Assembly (NCBI GenBank): GCA_017938405.1
Contig: JAGBBP010000047.1
Location: forward strand, 1 to 64,000
Length of the DNA stretch: 64,000 nucleotides
Source of the DNA: Lachnospiraceae bacterium
Lineage (GTDB): Bacteria; Bacillota; Clostridia; Lachnospirales; Lachnospiraceae
Reading direction: 5' to 3'
Positions 54,492 through 63,774 of this stretch are shown one piece after another (position 1 is the first letter of the stretch; every line of letters starts with the position of its first letter). The notes beneath the pieces were generated by a model that was given only the letters and a program-made list of their open reading frames with translations, was not told the DNA's origin and ran no database searches. Made by a program: the position numbers and the translations under genes.

Positions 54492-55133
54492 ATGAGAAAA
54501 TTTGATTCCAGTTTATATTTTATTACCGACAGTACGAATTACAGTGAAGAAGAATTTCTTTTTCGTGTGGAGCAGGCGCTCAGGGGCGGCGTAACCCTTC
54601 TCCAGCTCCGTGAAAAAGAAAAATCCACCAGAGAATACATAGAACTTGCGGAAAAGGTACACGAACTAACAAAGAGATATAACGTGCCGCTAATCATTGA
54701 TGACCGTGTGGATGTGGCACTTGCCGTTGACGCGGAGGGAGTTCATGTAGGGGCAAGCGATATGCCGGTTGCCACGGCAAGAAAACTGATGGGAGAAGAT
54801 AAAATTGTGGGAGCCACCGCAAAGACCGTTCCCTGGGCAAAAGAAGCCTATGAACAGGGTGCGGATTACCTCGGTGTAGGGGCAATCTATCCCACCACCA
54901 CAAAGGTGAAAACGGTTTTGACCTCCACCGATACCCTCCGTGATATTTGTAATGCAGTGCCGATTCCGGCAAATGCAATCGGAGGACTAAACAAAGATAA
55001 CATTGATGTTCTGAAAGGCATTCCTGTTGCAGGTATCTGCGTTGTGTCGGCCATCATGAAGGCGGACAATCCCAAGACGGCAGCGGAAGAGTTAAAGGCA
55101 AGAGCCCGGGAGCTGGGCTTATATAAAAGCTGA
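54492..55133 (+). CDS. thiE: Thiamine-phosphate synthase ThiE
   Basis: A 213-residue TIM barrel that joins HMP-PP and thiazole phosphate. LQLREKEKSTREYIELA, the pyrophosphate-binding LIIDDRVDVALAVDAEGVHV and YLGVGAIYPTTTK are family motifs. The ATG at 54492, 10 bp after thiH, follows AGGGAGAAG; the much longer open frame upstream overlaps thiH in another frame and is not coding. Confidence 0.95.
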   Translation: MRKFDSSLYFITDSTNYSEEEFLFRVEQALRGGVTLLQLREKEKSTREYIELAEKVHELTKRYNVPLIIDDRVDVALAVDAEGVHVGASDMPVATARKLMGEDKIVGATAKTVPWAKEAYEQGADYLGVGAIYPTTTKVKTVLTSTDTLRDICNAVPIPANAIGGLNKDNIDVLKGIPVAGICVVSAIMKADNPKTAAEELKARARELGLYKS

Positions 55134-55220
55134 ATAAGCTGACAGAATTAAGCGGCATATTGGGGGCACCACCTTATGTCGCAGAAGAAAACGATGCTGA
55201 AAAGAGAAAGGAGCATGATT

Positions 55221-56033
55221 ATGAAAACAGCATTGACCATTGCAGGAAGCGATTGCAGCGGAGGCGCCGGAATTCAGGCAGATTTAAAAACCATGACCAT
55301 GAACGGAGTGTATGCCATGAGTGTACTGACCGCGTTGACTGCCCAGAACACCACCGGAGTCCGAAGTATCACGGAGGTAACGCCCGCATTTTTAAAGGAC
55401 CAGATGGACGCGGTATTTGAGGATATCCGGCCGGATGCCGTGAAAATCGGAATGGTAGCGTCTGGGCCGCTCATTGATACGATTGCGGAGCGTCTTGTGT
55501 ATTACAAGGCGGAGAATGTTGTGGTTGACCCGGTTATGGTGGCAACCAGCGGTTCCAAGCTGATGGCAGAGGACGCACTTGCGGTCTTGAAGGAAAAACT
55601 GCTGCCCCTTGCAACGGTAGTAACTCCAAATATTCCGGAAGCGGAAATTCTTGCGGAAACAAAGATTGAAAACGAAGAGGATATGCTGGCAGCCGCAAAA
55701 CAAATCAGCGAAAATTATCATTGTGCGGTACTTTGCAAAGGAGGTCACAGCATCAATGATGCCAACGACCTTTTGTACGTTGACGGAACGCATCAATGGT
55801 TTTACGGAAAACGTATCGATAATCCCAACACCCACGGAACCGGCTGCACCTTATCCAGTGCCATTGCTTCGAATTTGGCAAAGGGATACGGCCTCGCGGA
55901 AGCGGTAGAAAGAGCAAAGGAATATATTTCGGGAGCTCTTTTTGCGCAGCTTGATTTAGGACAAGGTTCGGGACCGATGATGCACAACTTTGATTTAAAC
56001 TCCCGTTTTGCCGAGGAAAAAATATCTGACTGA
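55221..56033 (+). CDS. thiD: HMP/HMP-phosphate kinase ThiD
   Basis: A 270-residue ribokinase-fold enzyme that makes [25 protein letters not shown] is the substrate site and [16 protein letters not shown] the anion hole with catalytic Cys. The ATG at 55221 (MKTALTIAG) follows AAAGGAG; a few in-frame ATGs upstream add an unconserved tail. Confidence 0.95.
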   Translation: MKTALTIAGSDCSGGAGIQADLKTMTMNGVYAMSVLTALTAQNTTGVRSITEVTPAFLKDQMDAVFEDIRPDAVKIGMVASGPLIDTIAERLVYYKAENVVVDPVMVATSGSKLMAEDALAVLKEKLLPLATVVTPNIPEAEILAETKIENEEDMLAAAKQISENYHCAVLCKGGHSINDANDLLYVDGTHQWFYGKRIDNPNTHGTGCTLSSAIASNLAKGYGLAEAVERAKEYISGALFAQLDLGQGSGPMMHNFDLNSRFAEEKISD

Positions 56034-56047
56034 AAGGAACAAAGAAA

Positions 56048-57352
56048 ATGAGAAATTATACAACCCAAATGGATGCCGCAAAGCGCGGTATTATTACCCC
56101 TGAAATGAAGGCGGTTGCCGCAAAGGAATACAGAACCGAGGAAGAAATTCGCGACCTTGTTGCCAAAGGACAGGTTGCCATCTGCGCCAATAAGTTACAT
56201 ACCTGCATTGAACCGAACGGTGTGGGTTCGATGCTTCGCACCAAGATTAACGTGAATCTCGGTGTTTCCCGCGACTGTAAGGACTATGACATTGAAATGC
56301 AAAAGGTTATGGCGGCGGTGGATATGGGAGCAGAGGCCATTATGGACCTGTCAAGCCACGGAAACACCCAGCCCTTCCGCCGGAAGCTGACCGCAGAGTG
56401 TCCGGCCATAATCGGTACGGTGCCGGTGTATGACAGCGTGATTCATTATCAAAGAGACCTGGCAACCCTGACCGCAAAGGACTTTATTGATGTGGTTCGT
56501 CTGCATGCGCAGGACGGTGTGGACTTTGTAACGCTTCATTGTGGCATCAGCCGAAAGACCATTGAACAGATTCGTAAGCACAACCGAAAAATGAATATCG
56601 TTTCCCGCGGCGGCTCTCTGGTGTTTGCGTGGATGAGTATGACCGGCGAGGAGAATCCGTTTTATGAGTATTACGATGAGATTTTGGAGATTTGCCGTGA
56701 GTATGACGTAACCATTTCTCTCGGTGACGCCTGCCGTCCGGGTTGCCTCGCCGATGCAAGTGATGTATGTCAGATTGAGGAACTGGTTCGCCTCGGCGAG
56801 TTGACGAAGCGTGCCTGGGCGAAGGATGTACAGGTCATGGTGGAAGGTCCGGGGCATATGCCGTTGGATCAGATTGAAGCCAATATGAAACTGCAACAGA
56901 CTATTTGCATGGGGGCACCTTTCTATGTACTCGGTCCTATCGTTACGGATATCGCCCCGGGATATGACCACATTACCTCTGCCATCGGCGGTGCAATCGC
57001 AGCCGCTTCCGGTGCGGCATTTCTCTGCTATGTGACGCCGGCGGAACATTTGGCTCTCCCGAATGTAGAGGATGTAAAGCAGGGCATCATCGCCTCCCGG
57101 ATTGCGGCCCACGCAGCGGATATCGCTAAGAAGGTACCCCATGCAAGAGATGCGGACGATGCAATGGCGGACGCCAGACGGACCTTTGACTGGGAGAAGC
57201 AGTGGGAATGCTCCATCGATCCGGAAACCGCCAAAGCAATTCGTGACAGCCGTGCTCCGGAACAGGAAGACAGCTGCTCCATGTGCGGAAAGTTCTGCGC
57301 CGTCAGAAGCATGAACAAAGCTTTAAATGGAGAATATATTGACATTTTGTAA
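56048..57352 (+). CDS. thiC: Phosphomethylpyrimidine synthase ThiC
   Basis: A 434-residue non-canonical radical SAM enzyme that rearranges AIR to HMP-P. The C-terminal cluster motif is CSMCGKFC (CxxCx4C type). [15 protein letters not shown] and [15 protein letters not shown] are conserved. The length is the short bacterial form lacking the N-terminal domain. Last gene of the operon. Confidence 0.96.
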   Translation: MRNYTTQMDAAKRGIITPEMKAVAAKEYRTEEEIRDLVAKGQVAICANKLHTCIEPNGVGSMLRTKINVNLGVSRDCKDYDIEMQKVMAAVDMGAEAIMDLSSHGNTQPFRRKLTAECPAIIGTVPVYDSVIHYQRDLATLTAKDFIDVVRLHAQDGVDFVTLHCGISRKTIEQIRKHNRKMNIVSRGGSLVFAWMSMTGEENPFYEYYDEILEICREYDVTISLGDACRPGCLADASDVCQIEELVRLGELTKRAWAKDVQVMVEGPGHMPLDQIEANMKLQQTICMGAPFYVLGPIVTDIAPGYDHITSAIGGAIAAASGAAFLCYVTPAEHLALPNVEDVKQGIIASRIAAHAADIAKKVPHARDADDAMADARRTFDWEKQWECSIDPETAKAIRDSRAPEQEDSCSMCGKFCAVRSMNKALNGEYIDIL

Positions 57353-57362
57353 GGTGAGAAGG

Positions 57363-57397
57363 AAAAAAGAAGTTTTCCCTTGGAAGACTTCTTTTTT
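57363..57397 (+). terminator. Terminator after thiC
   Basis: AAAAAAGAAGT (57363-57373) with ACTTCTTTTTT (57387-57397) plus an inner TTCC/GGAA; usable on both strands. Confidence 0.85.
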
Positions 57398-57644
57398 GTG
57401 TGTCGGGTTTATGTACTTTCTACTTGCTTTTCTGTTAATTTCATGCTATGCTTTATACAAAGCATATTTTTTTCTTTTACTCTGATGCAGGGAAAGAGAC
57501 TCTGCGTTCTGGATTTCATTTTACGGTGGTGCTGTTTGTAGAATACACACCGTCTCTTCGGAAAATTCATGCTTTTAATCACGATTTGAAAGCAGGAGTT
57601 TTTTCGGGGAAGGAAAACTCCTGACAAAGAACAAAGGAGGTTTC
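57398..57644. other. Non-coding gap with two further hairpins
   Basis: TATGCTTT-ATAC-AAAGCATA followed by TTTTTTT (57447-57473) is a second good terminator on the plus strand. CAGGAGTTTT with AAAACTCCTG (57593-57623) lies 9 bp before the ribosome site of the next gene and may affect its translation. No gene or clear promoter seen. Confidence 0.5.
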
Positions 57645-58601
57645 ATGAAAGGACAAAACAGAACAAAAGGGACAGAGGAGTTGTTGCAATGGCATTCTGC
57701 GTTCTATGCAGGAATTCAGATTGAACTGGAGGCGGAAGCGCGGTACTTACAGTTTGAAAATGAACATATGCTGAGTTCAAAACCTATGCAATTGGATGTA
57801 TTAATTATCAAGAAGTCAAAGTACCGGCAGATTAAAAAGAATATCGGTCGGATTTTTCGAACCTATAATATTGTAGAGTATAAAAGTCCGAAGGATTATT
57901 TAAGTATTGATGATTTTTACAAAGTGTATGGATATGCTTGTTTTTACAAATCAGATACGGGAAAAGCGGATGAGATTAAGAGTGAGGAAGTAACGATATC
58001 TTTTGTGTGCAGAAGAGAACCGAGAAAATTGATGACGTATTTGGAAGAACAAGGACGTAGCATAAGAAAAGCTGAAAGCGGAATCTATTATATATCGGAT
58101 GCTTTGTTTCAAATTCAGTTGATTGTACAGAAACAGTTAACGAAGGAGGATAATCTGTGGTTAAAGAGTTTGACGGATGATTTGAGCAACCGTCAGGATA
58201 CAGAGAGGTTACTTCGGATTTATAAGAAACATGAAAGGGATAGTTTGTATCAGGCGATAATGAATGTGATTGTTCGTGCAAACGAAGAAAGGTTCAAGGT
58301 GAATAATATGTGTGAGGCATTGGATGAAATTTTAGAATATCATTTTAAAGGAAAATTGGAAGCGGGATTTCAGCAGGGAAGAGAAGAAGGAATGAAGGTC
58401 GGTCTGGAAGAAGGACGAGCAGAAGGACGAGCAGAAGGACGAGCAGAAGGACGAGCAGAAGGACGTACACAAAGTCTGTTATCACAGATTGCAAAGAAGA
58501 TTGCAAAGGGGAAGTCTGTGAATCAGATTGTAGAAGAATTGGAAGAATCAGAAGATATAATTCTTCCGTTGTATAATCAGTTGCTAACAGAGGGACAATA
58601 A
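57645..58601 (+). CDS. Rpn/PD-(D/E)XK-like nuclease-family protein with GRAE repeats
   Basis: A 318-residue protein. The N-terminal PD-(D/E)XK-like core shows QLDVLIIKK (Asp about 50) and IVEYKSPKD (ExK about 77-79) followed by YGYACFYK, as in Rpn/transposase_31-like proteins and their diverged relatives. The Glu and Lys of the ExK are retained, so nuclease activity is possible. A charged linker near residues 255-275 contains four exact 12-bp repeats encoding GRAE (58413-58460). Its ribosome site is AAAGGAGG. Rpn relatives promote recombination in E. coli; the role here is unknown. Confidence 0.7.
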   Translation: MKGQNRTKGTEELLQWHSAFYAGIQIELEAEARYLQFENEHMLSSKPMQLDVLIIKKSKYRQIKKNIGRIFRTYNIVEYKSPKDYLSIDDFYKVYGYACFYKSDTGKADEIKSEEVTISFVCRREPRKLMTYLEEQGRSIRKAESGIYYISDALFQIQLIVQKQLTKEDNLWLKSLTDDLSNRQDTERLLRIYKKHERDSLYQAIMNVIVRANEERFKVNNMCEALDEILEYHFKGKLEAGFQQGREEGMKVGLEEGRAEGRAEGRAEGRAEGRTQSLLSQIAKKIAKGKSVNQIVEELEESEDIILPLYNQLLTEGQ

Positions 58602-58616
58602 TAACAAGGGAAAATG

Positions 58617-58646
58617 TTGCCGCAGGGAAATGTGTCTTTGCGGCAA
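58617..58646 (+). terminator. Hairpin terminator after the Rpn-like gene
   Basis: TTGCCGCA (58617-58624) with TGCGGCAA (58639-58646), a perfect 8-bp stem followed by the weak tail TCTTTGTT. Confidence 0.65.
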
Positions 58647-58649
58647 TCT

Positions 58650-58678
58650 TTGTTCATAATAAAGAGTATCGGTATATA
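58650..58678 (+). promoter_or_regulatory. fruK promoter candidate
   Basis: TTGTTC (58650-58655), a 17-bp spacer and TATATA (58673-58678), 32 bp before the fruK start. Confidence 0.5.
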
Positions 58679-58710
58679 GTACAGAGATTCAATAAACAAC
58701 GGAGGTGCCT

Positions 58711-59631
58711 ATGTTTTATACCATGACTTTAAATCCGGCTTTGGATTACAATATGACGTTAAAAGAGTTTGAAGCAGAACGGGTGAACCGTTCCGTAAAG
58801 GAGGAACTGATTCCGGGCGGCAAGGGATTGATGGTATCCCGGATGCTTAAAAATCTCGGAATTGAGTCCACGGCTTTCGGACTGGTGGCCGGATTTACCG
58901 GAACAGAATTGACCAGGATGATACATGAGTTGGGAGTGCGGACAAATTTTGTTAGTTTGCCGTCGGGCATGACCCGCATCAATGTAAAACTTTGGGGTGG
59001 CCTGGAAGGCGAGATTAACGCAAACGGTCCGGCGTGTGATGAAAAGAGTCTGCAGGCGCTTTTTGAAAAGCTTTCCGTATTGGGAAAAGAAGATACCTTG
59101 GTTTTGTCCGGCAGTGTGCCGTCTTCCCTTCCAAAGGATGTCTATGTAGATATGATAAAGGTGGTGAAAGATAAGGGAACCCGTTTTGTGGTGGATGCCA
59201 CGGGAGAACTTTTGCGCAGTACCCTTTCGTATCGTCCGTTTTTAGTAAAACCCAATCATCATGAACTGGGGGAATTGTACGGAGTAACGCTTACTACCAA
59301 AGAGGATGTTGCCCAGTATGCGAAAAAGTTGCAGGACGAAGGCGCAAGGAATGTACTGGTGTCCATGGCCGGAGACGGAGCCGTACTGGTTGCGGAGGAC
59401 GGCAGTGTATGGTTTGGAGAAGCTCCGGAGGGACAGGTGATAAATACCGTGGGTTCCGGGGATTCCATGGTAGCGGGGTTCCTTGCCGGATATGAAGAAG
59501 CACATAGCGCGGAGCAGGCATTTCGGACCGGAATCGCATCCGGCAGTGCCAGTGCGTTTTCGGCAGAATTAGGCACAATGGAAGAGGTAGAGAACTTGTT
59601 ACAAAGGGTGCAGGTGAAGCGGGCACAATGA
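58711..59631 (+). CDS. fruK: 1-phosphofructokinase (PfkB family)
   Basis: A 306-residue PfkB kinase. It begins MFYTMTLNPALDYNM, has the PGGKGLMVSRML sugar-binding motif, and the C-terminal signature NTVGSGDSMVAGFLAG with catalytic Asp. This matches FruK, which makes fructose-1,6-bisphosphate from fructose-1-phosphate; tagatose-6-phosphate kinase (LacC) is the main alternative. The usual fruR and fruA partners are absent here. ATG at 58711, four bases after GGAGGTG. Confidence 0.85.
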   Translation: MFYTMTLNPALDYNMTLKEFEAERVNRSVKEELIPGGKGLMVSRMLKNLGIESTAFGLVAGFTGTELTRMIHELGVRTNFVSLPSGMTRINVKLWGGLEGEINANGPACDEKSLQALFEKLSVLGKEDTLVLSGSVPSSLPKDVYVDMIKVVKDKGTRFVVDATGELLRSTLSYRPFLVKPNHHELGELYGVTLTTKEDVAQYAKKLQDEGARNVLVSMAGDGAVLVAEDGSVWFGEAPEGQVINTVGSGDSMVAGFLAGYEEAHSAEQAFRTGIASGSASAFSAELGTMEEVENLLQRVQVKRAQ

Positions 59632-59650
59632 GTGTGGTGCTTTAAGAAAG

Positions 59651-59679
59651 AAGCACGAATGTATTTCGTGCTTTCTTTT
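59651..59679 (+). terminator. Terminator after fruK
   Basis: AAGCACGAA (59651-59659) with TTCGTGCTT (59665-59673), extended across a bulged A, followed by TCTTTT. Confidence 0.85.
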
Positions 59680-59711
59680 GATTTTTAGGCGTTTTATGTA
59701 GGAGTTTCACA

Positions 59712-59740
59712 TTGACAAAAATATGTCACTGCAATATAAT
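59712..59740 (+). promoter_or_regulatory. Consensus promoter of the rex operon
   Basis: TTGACA (59712-59717), an exact 17-bp spacer and TATAAT (59735-59740): both hexamers are perfect sigma-A consensus. It lies 40 bp before rex. Confidence 0.88.
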
Positions 59741-59780
59741 GGTAATAAGTGATTTTATGCTCTGAAAGGGAGGCTGTGAC

Positions 59781-60470
59781 ATGGAAAAGGTGATTTCTAC
59801 AGCAGTAATTAAGCGGTTGCCACGCTATTACAGATATTTGGGTGAGCTGAGAAAGAAAGAAGTAGTTCGTATTTCGTCCAAAGAGTTAAGTGAGAGAATG
59901 AATGTGACGGCATCTCAGATTCGTCAGGATTTAAATAATTTCGGCGGATTTGGGCAGCAGGGTTACGGTTATAATGTGGAGTATTTATATACGGAAATCG
60001 GTAAGATTTTAGGCCTTGATCAGGAGCACAGAGTAGTGATTATCGGTGCCGGTAACCTGGGACAAGCCATTGCAAATTATGCGGATTTTGCCCGCCGCGG
60101 TTTTGATATTACGGCAGTGTTTGATGTAAAGCCGGAGTTAATCGGAAAGGAAATCGGGAATGTTAAAATCCGCGCCATGAGCGAGTTAAAGGACTATGTA
60201 ACAAAGCAAAAACCGGATATTGCGGCACTTGCTTTGCCGAAGGAGTATGCGGTACAGGTGGCTAATGATGTGGTTTCCTGGGGCGTCAGTGCGATTTGGA
60301 ACTTTGCGCCGGTGGAGCTTCGTCTGCCGAAGCATGTGGTAGTGGAAAATGTACATTTGACGGAGAGCTTAATGCGTTTGTCTTATAATATTCGTGCGGC
60401 GCAGATTAAGAAAAACGCCGATACGCAGAAGAACGGTAAGGACTCGGAATGTGCGGCAACGACGGAATAA
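59781..60470 (+). CDS. rex: Redox-sensing transcriptional repressor Rex
   Basis: A 229-residue NADH/NAD+-responsive repressor of fermentation genes such as adhE. The N-terminal winged helix carries VTASQIRQDLNNFGGFGQQG; the Rossmann domain has VIIGAGNLGQAIANY; and the C-terminal domain-swap helix is ESLMRLSYNIRA. It leads a unit with the acpS-nnr fusion, alr and mazF. I found no clear Rex box in the visible promoters. Confidence 0.96.
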   Translation: MEKVISTAVIKRLPRYYRYLGELRKKEVVRISSKELSERMNVTASQIRQDLNNFGGFGQQGYGYNVEYLYTEIGKILGLDQEHRVVIIGAGNLGQAIANYADFARRGFDITAVFDVKPELIGKEIGNVKIRAMSELKDYVTKQKPDIAALALPKEYAVQVANDVVSWGVSAIWNFAPVELRLPKHVVVENVHLTESLMRLSYNIRAAQIKKNADTQKNGKDSECAATTE

Positions 60471-60480
60471 GGAGAATGAG

Positions 60481-62505
60481 ATGATAACCGGAATCGGTAC
60501 GGATTTGGTTGAGATTGCCCGGGTGCAAAAAGCAATCGGGCGTTCTTCTTTTTTAGAAAAAGTTTATACGGAAAAAGAACGGGAATTGATTGGGGCACGC
60601 GCGAATCGTGCAGCAACCAATTTTGCCGCGAAGGAAGCGGTGGCAAAGGCTCTGGGGTGCGGTTTCACTGGGATTGCGCCGGTAGAAATCGAAGTACTGC
60701 GACAGCCTTCCGGTATGCCCTATGTGGTACTTCACGGCAGGGCAAAGGCAAAGGCGGAAGCACTTGGGATTACAAAGATTCAGGTGTCGTTAACGGATAC
60801 GGCAGAGTATGCCCAGGCTTATGTGATTTGTGAAGGAGAAGCGGGGCCGGAGGGATTGTACCGGACGCATGTGCCGGAGATGGAAGTTTCCTTGGAGGAA
60901 GCCGGGTTACCGGTTCTTACTGCGGCAGGGATGAAAGAAGCAGACCGCCGGACCATAGAAGATTTCGGGATTCCTTCTCTTGTTCTGATGGAACGGGCAG
61001 CCCTTGCCGTGGCAGAACGGGTAAAGGCCTATGCAACAAAGAAGAGCCGTATCGGTGTGCTTTGCGGCACCGGAAATAACGGCGGTGACGGCGTGGCGGT
61101 GGCACGTTTGCTTAGAGAAGCGGGATATGATGCCACGATTTTGTTAAAGGATGCTCCGTTGTATGGGATGGAAACCGACAGAAAGGAAGATGCTTCGAAA
61201 CCGGGACAAAGGTTGTCCGGGACACCGGAGTTTTTGCATCAGATGAAAATTGCATCGGTTTGCGGTGTGACTGCTTGCGAGCCTTTTGATACAAAGCGTT
61301 TTGATATTATAGTGGATGCCCTGTTCGGTATCGGTTTGTCAAAACCGGTAGAGGGTGAATACGCAAATTTATTGGAACAGATAAACAAAGAATCGCATAT
61401 TGTAATAGCGGTGGATATTGCATCCGGAATTTCCGCATCTGACGGAAAGGTATGCGGGACTGCTTTGCGTGCGGACGAAACCGTAACCTTCGGTGCGGCA
61501 AAATGGGGTCATCTGTTGTATCCGGGAAAAGAATATACGGGAATACTGACGGTGGCGGATATCGGATTTCCAAAGGAAATTTTGACGGAACAACAGCAGG
61601 GAATGCGACTTACGCCGGAAGGCGCAGCGAAGCTTTTGCCGGCTCGACCGGCCTATTCCAACAAAGGAACCTTCGGAAAAGTAGCGGTAATTGCCGGCAG
61701 TAAAAATATGGCGGGAGCAGCATACTTCGCGGCTTGCGGGGCATATCGAACGGGAGCCGGGCTGGTAAAGATTGTATCTCCGGAATGTAACCGGGAGATT
61801 TTGCAGACTCTACTACCGGAGGCAATGCTGACCACGTATATGACGAAGGATGAGTTGCCGGCGGTGGTGGAAGAAGCGGTAAGTTTTGCGGATGCAATCA
61901 TAATCGGTCCGGGACTTTCACAGAATGACGAGGCGGAGGCATTGGTTTCTTTGCTCCGGGATACGTTGATTGGAAGAGAAAAGGTGCCGGCAACCCTGTG
62001 GGATGCGGATGCACTGAATTTATTGGCAAAGAAAATGGATGAGGACGGTTTGGTAAAAGAGGCGGAACGGTTGGCCTTTTTGAATAACTATTTGCCGCAG
62101 GATGCGGTACTGACGCCCCATCCGGGAGAACTTTCCCGATTGCTGCATATGCCGGTAAAGGAACTGACCGGGGACTTTTTAGAAACAGCAAAACGAATTG
62201 CGGGAGAAAGTAACCGGGTCTATGTATTAAAAGATGCGGTGACATTGACGATAAAAGATACGAGATGTATTGTGAATACCACCGGAAATAACGGAATGGC
62301 AACCGGAGGCAGCGGAGATGTTCTGAGCGGTATTATCGGAGCGTTGCTGGCATCCGGAAAAGACACTTTTACGGTAGCGGCACTGGGCGTTTGGCTTCAT
62401 GGTGCAGCGGGGGATACGGCCCGGGAAACGGTGGGAACGGCACCGATGATTGCAAGGGATTTGTTACAGGCAATCGGTGGACTTTTTGAGGAAAAGAGGA
62501 AGTGA
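60481..62505 (+). CDS. Three-domain fusion: holo-ACP synthase, NAD(P)HX epimerase and dehydratase
   Basis: A 674-residue fusion with no internal stop. Residues 1-119 are AcpS (TGIGTDLVEIARV with metal-binding Asp8, FAAKEAVAKALG with Glu52), which attaches phosphopantetheine to acyl carrier protein. Residues about 145-365 are the NnrE epimerase (GTGNNGGDGVAVAR at 196-209). Residues about 380-670 are the ADP/ATP-dependent dehydratase NnrD (KGTFGKVAVIAGS, TPHPGELSRLL, NGMATGGSGDVLSG). NnrE-NnrD fusions are common and acpS is often next door; having all three in one chain is less usual. ATG at 60481 follows GGAGAATG. Confidence 0.93.
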   Translation: MITGIGTDLVEIARVQKAIGRSSFLEKVYTEKERELIGARANRAATNFAAKEAVAKALGCGFTGIAPVEIEVLRQPSGMPYVVLHGRAKAKAEALGITKIQVSLTDTAEYAQAYVICEGEAGPEGLYRTHVPEMEVSLEEAGLPVLTAAGMKEADRRTIEDFGIPSLVLMERAALAVAERVKAYATKKSRIGVLCGTGNNGGDGVAVARLLREAGYDATILLKDAPLYGMETDRKEDASKPGQRLSGTPEFLHQMKIASVCGVTACEPFDTKRFDIIVDALFGIGLSKPVEGEYANLLEQINKESHIVIAVDIASGISASDGKVCGTALRADETVTFGAAKWGHLLYPGKEYTGILTVADIGFPKEILTEQQQGMRLTPEGAAKLLPARPAYSNKGTFGKVAVIAGSKNMAGAAYFAACGAYRTGAGLVKIVSPECNREILQTLLPEAMLTTYMTKDELPAVVEEAVSFADAIIIGPGLSQNDEAEALVSLLRDTLIGREKVPATLWDADALNLLAKKMDEDGLVKEAERLAFLNNYLPQDAVLTPHPGELSRLLHMPVKELTGDFLETAKRIAGESNRVYVLKDAVTLTIKDTRCIVNTTGNNGMATGGSGDVLSGIIGALLASGKDTFTVAALGVWLHGAAGDTARETVGTAPMIARDLLQAIGGLFEEKRK

Positions 62506-62507
62506 AC

Positions 62508-63689
62508 ATGATGGGGTATGAACTGCAGCAGGTAAAAGAATATTACCGGGTGAAGGCGGACATTAATCTGGACGCGATTACCCATAATGCGAAAGAAATA
62601 AAAAATTACTTACAGCCGGGGGTAAAGATGGCGGCGGTGATTAAAGCCGACGGTTACGGACACGGTGCGGTTCCGGTGGCGGATGCGGTGTATGAGCTGG
62701 CTGACTGGTTTGCGGTATCCAATATTGAAGAAGCGCTGGAACTGCGAGCAGGCGGAATCGAAAAACCGATTCTGACTTTGGGTTATACGGCTCCCCTGCA
62801 GCTTGCGGAAGCAATCAAAAACCGGATTACCCTGACCCTTTGCGACAGGGAATCCGCAGAGGAAATCAGCGAGGCGGCAAAGAAAATCGGACTTACCGCA
62901 GAGGTGCACATTAAGGTGGACACGGGGATGGGACGTATTGGTTTTCCGGCAGAAGTCAACATGGCGGAACAGGTGGCAGAGGCGGTAAAATTACCGCATA
63001 TAAAGGCTACCGGTATCTATACCCATTTCGCCAGAGCGGATGAGACGGACAAGGCTGCAACAAAGCTTCAGTTCCAAAAGTTTCTTGCTTTTATTCATGG
63101 GTTGGAAACATGTGGAGTTACGGGACTTTTAAGACATGCGGAAAACAGTGCGGCGATTTTAAGTCTTCCGGAGTATCAACTGGATATGGTACGTCTCGGC
63201 ATCAGTCTGTACGGTATGTATCCTTCCGATGAGGTTACGCCGGCGGAGTTTTCGTTGCAGCCGGCTATGGAAATCAAGTCTCATGTGGCCTTTGTAAAAA
63301 CGGTTCTGGCAGGTACTGCCATCGGTTATAATGCTACCTATGTGACTTCGGAACAAAGACGGATTGCCACGGTTCCGGTGGGGTACGGTGACGGATATCC
63401 GAGAGCTTTGTCCAATTGCGGGCGGGTTCTGGTACACGGACATAGCGTGCCGATTGTAGGCCGGGTTTGCATGGATCAGATGATGATTGATGTGACGGAG
63501 GTGCCGGAGGTAAAGCGCGGGGATACGGTAACTTTGATGGGAAGAGAAGGAGAAGAGTTCATTACTGCGGAGGAAATCGGAGCATTGTCCCATTCCTTCC
63601 ATTATGAGATGGTATGTAACGTGGGAAAGCGTATCCCGCGGGTTTATTATAAAAAGGGAGAAGCTGTCGGAGCACGCCATTTCGTCTGA
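62508..63689 (+). CDS. alr: Alanine racemase
   Basis: A 393-residue PLP enzyme making D-alanine for peptidoglycan. The PLP Lys is in AAVIKADGYGHG (about 46), the catalytic Tyr is in the GTAIGYNATYVT region, and VGRVCMDQMMIDVT closes the C-terminal domain. The start (ATG 62508 or 62511) lies just past the stop of the fusion gene, so translation is coupled. Confidence 0.95.
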   Translation: MMGYELQQVKEYYRVKADINLDAITHNAKEIKNYLQPGVKMAAVIKADGYGHGAVPVADAVYELADWFAVSNIEEALELRAGGIEKPILTLGYTAPLQLAEAIKNRITLTLCDRESAEEISEAAKKIGLTAEVHIKVDTGMGRIGFPAEVNMAEQVAEAVKLPHIKATGIYTHFARADETDKAATKLQFQKFLAFIHGLETCGVTGLLRHAENSAAILSLPEYQLDMVRLGISLYGMYPSDEVTPAEFSLQPAMEIKSHVAFVKTVLAGTAIGYNATYVTSEQRRIATVPVGYGDGYPRALSNCGRVLVHGHSVPIVGRVCMDQMMIDVTEVPEVKRGDTVTLMGREGEEFITAEEIGALSHSFHYEMVCNVGKRIPRVYYKKGEAVGARHFV

Positions 63690-63774
63690 CGCATAGAATA
63701 TAGCAAACGGTATCGGTATAAGATGTTCTTTCCGGGGAATACTGTTGCTATAGAGTAAAGCGGAGTGTGAAGAA

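Noticed and set aside
53276..54493. A 405-codon open frame on the minus strand opposite thiH
   Set aside because: It lies exactly antisense to a well-supported thiH and its peptide (many His, Ile, Arg) shows no domain; it is a shadow of codon bias.
58413..58460. CRISPR-like repeats
   Set aside because: The 12-bp units are contiguous without spacers and lie in frame within a gene.
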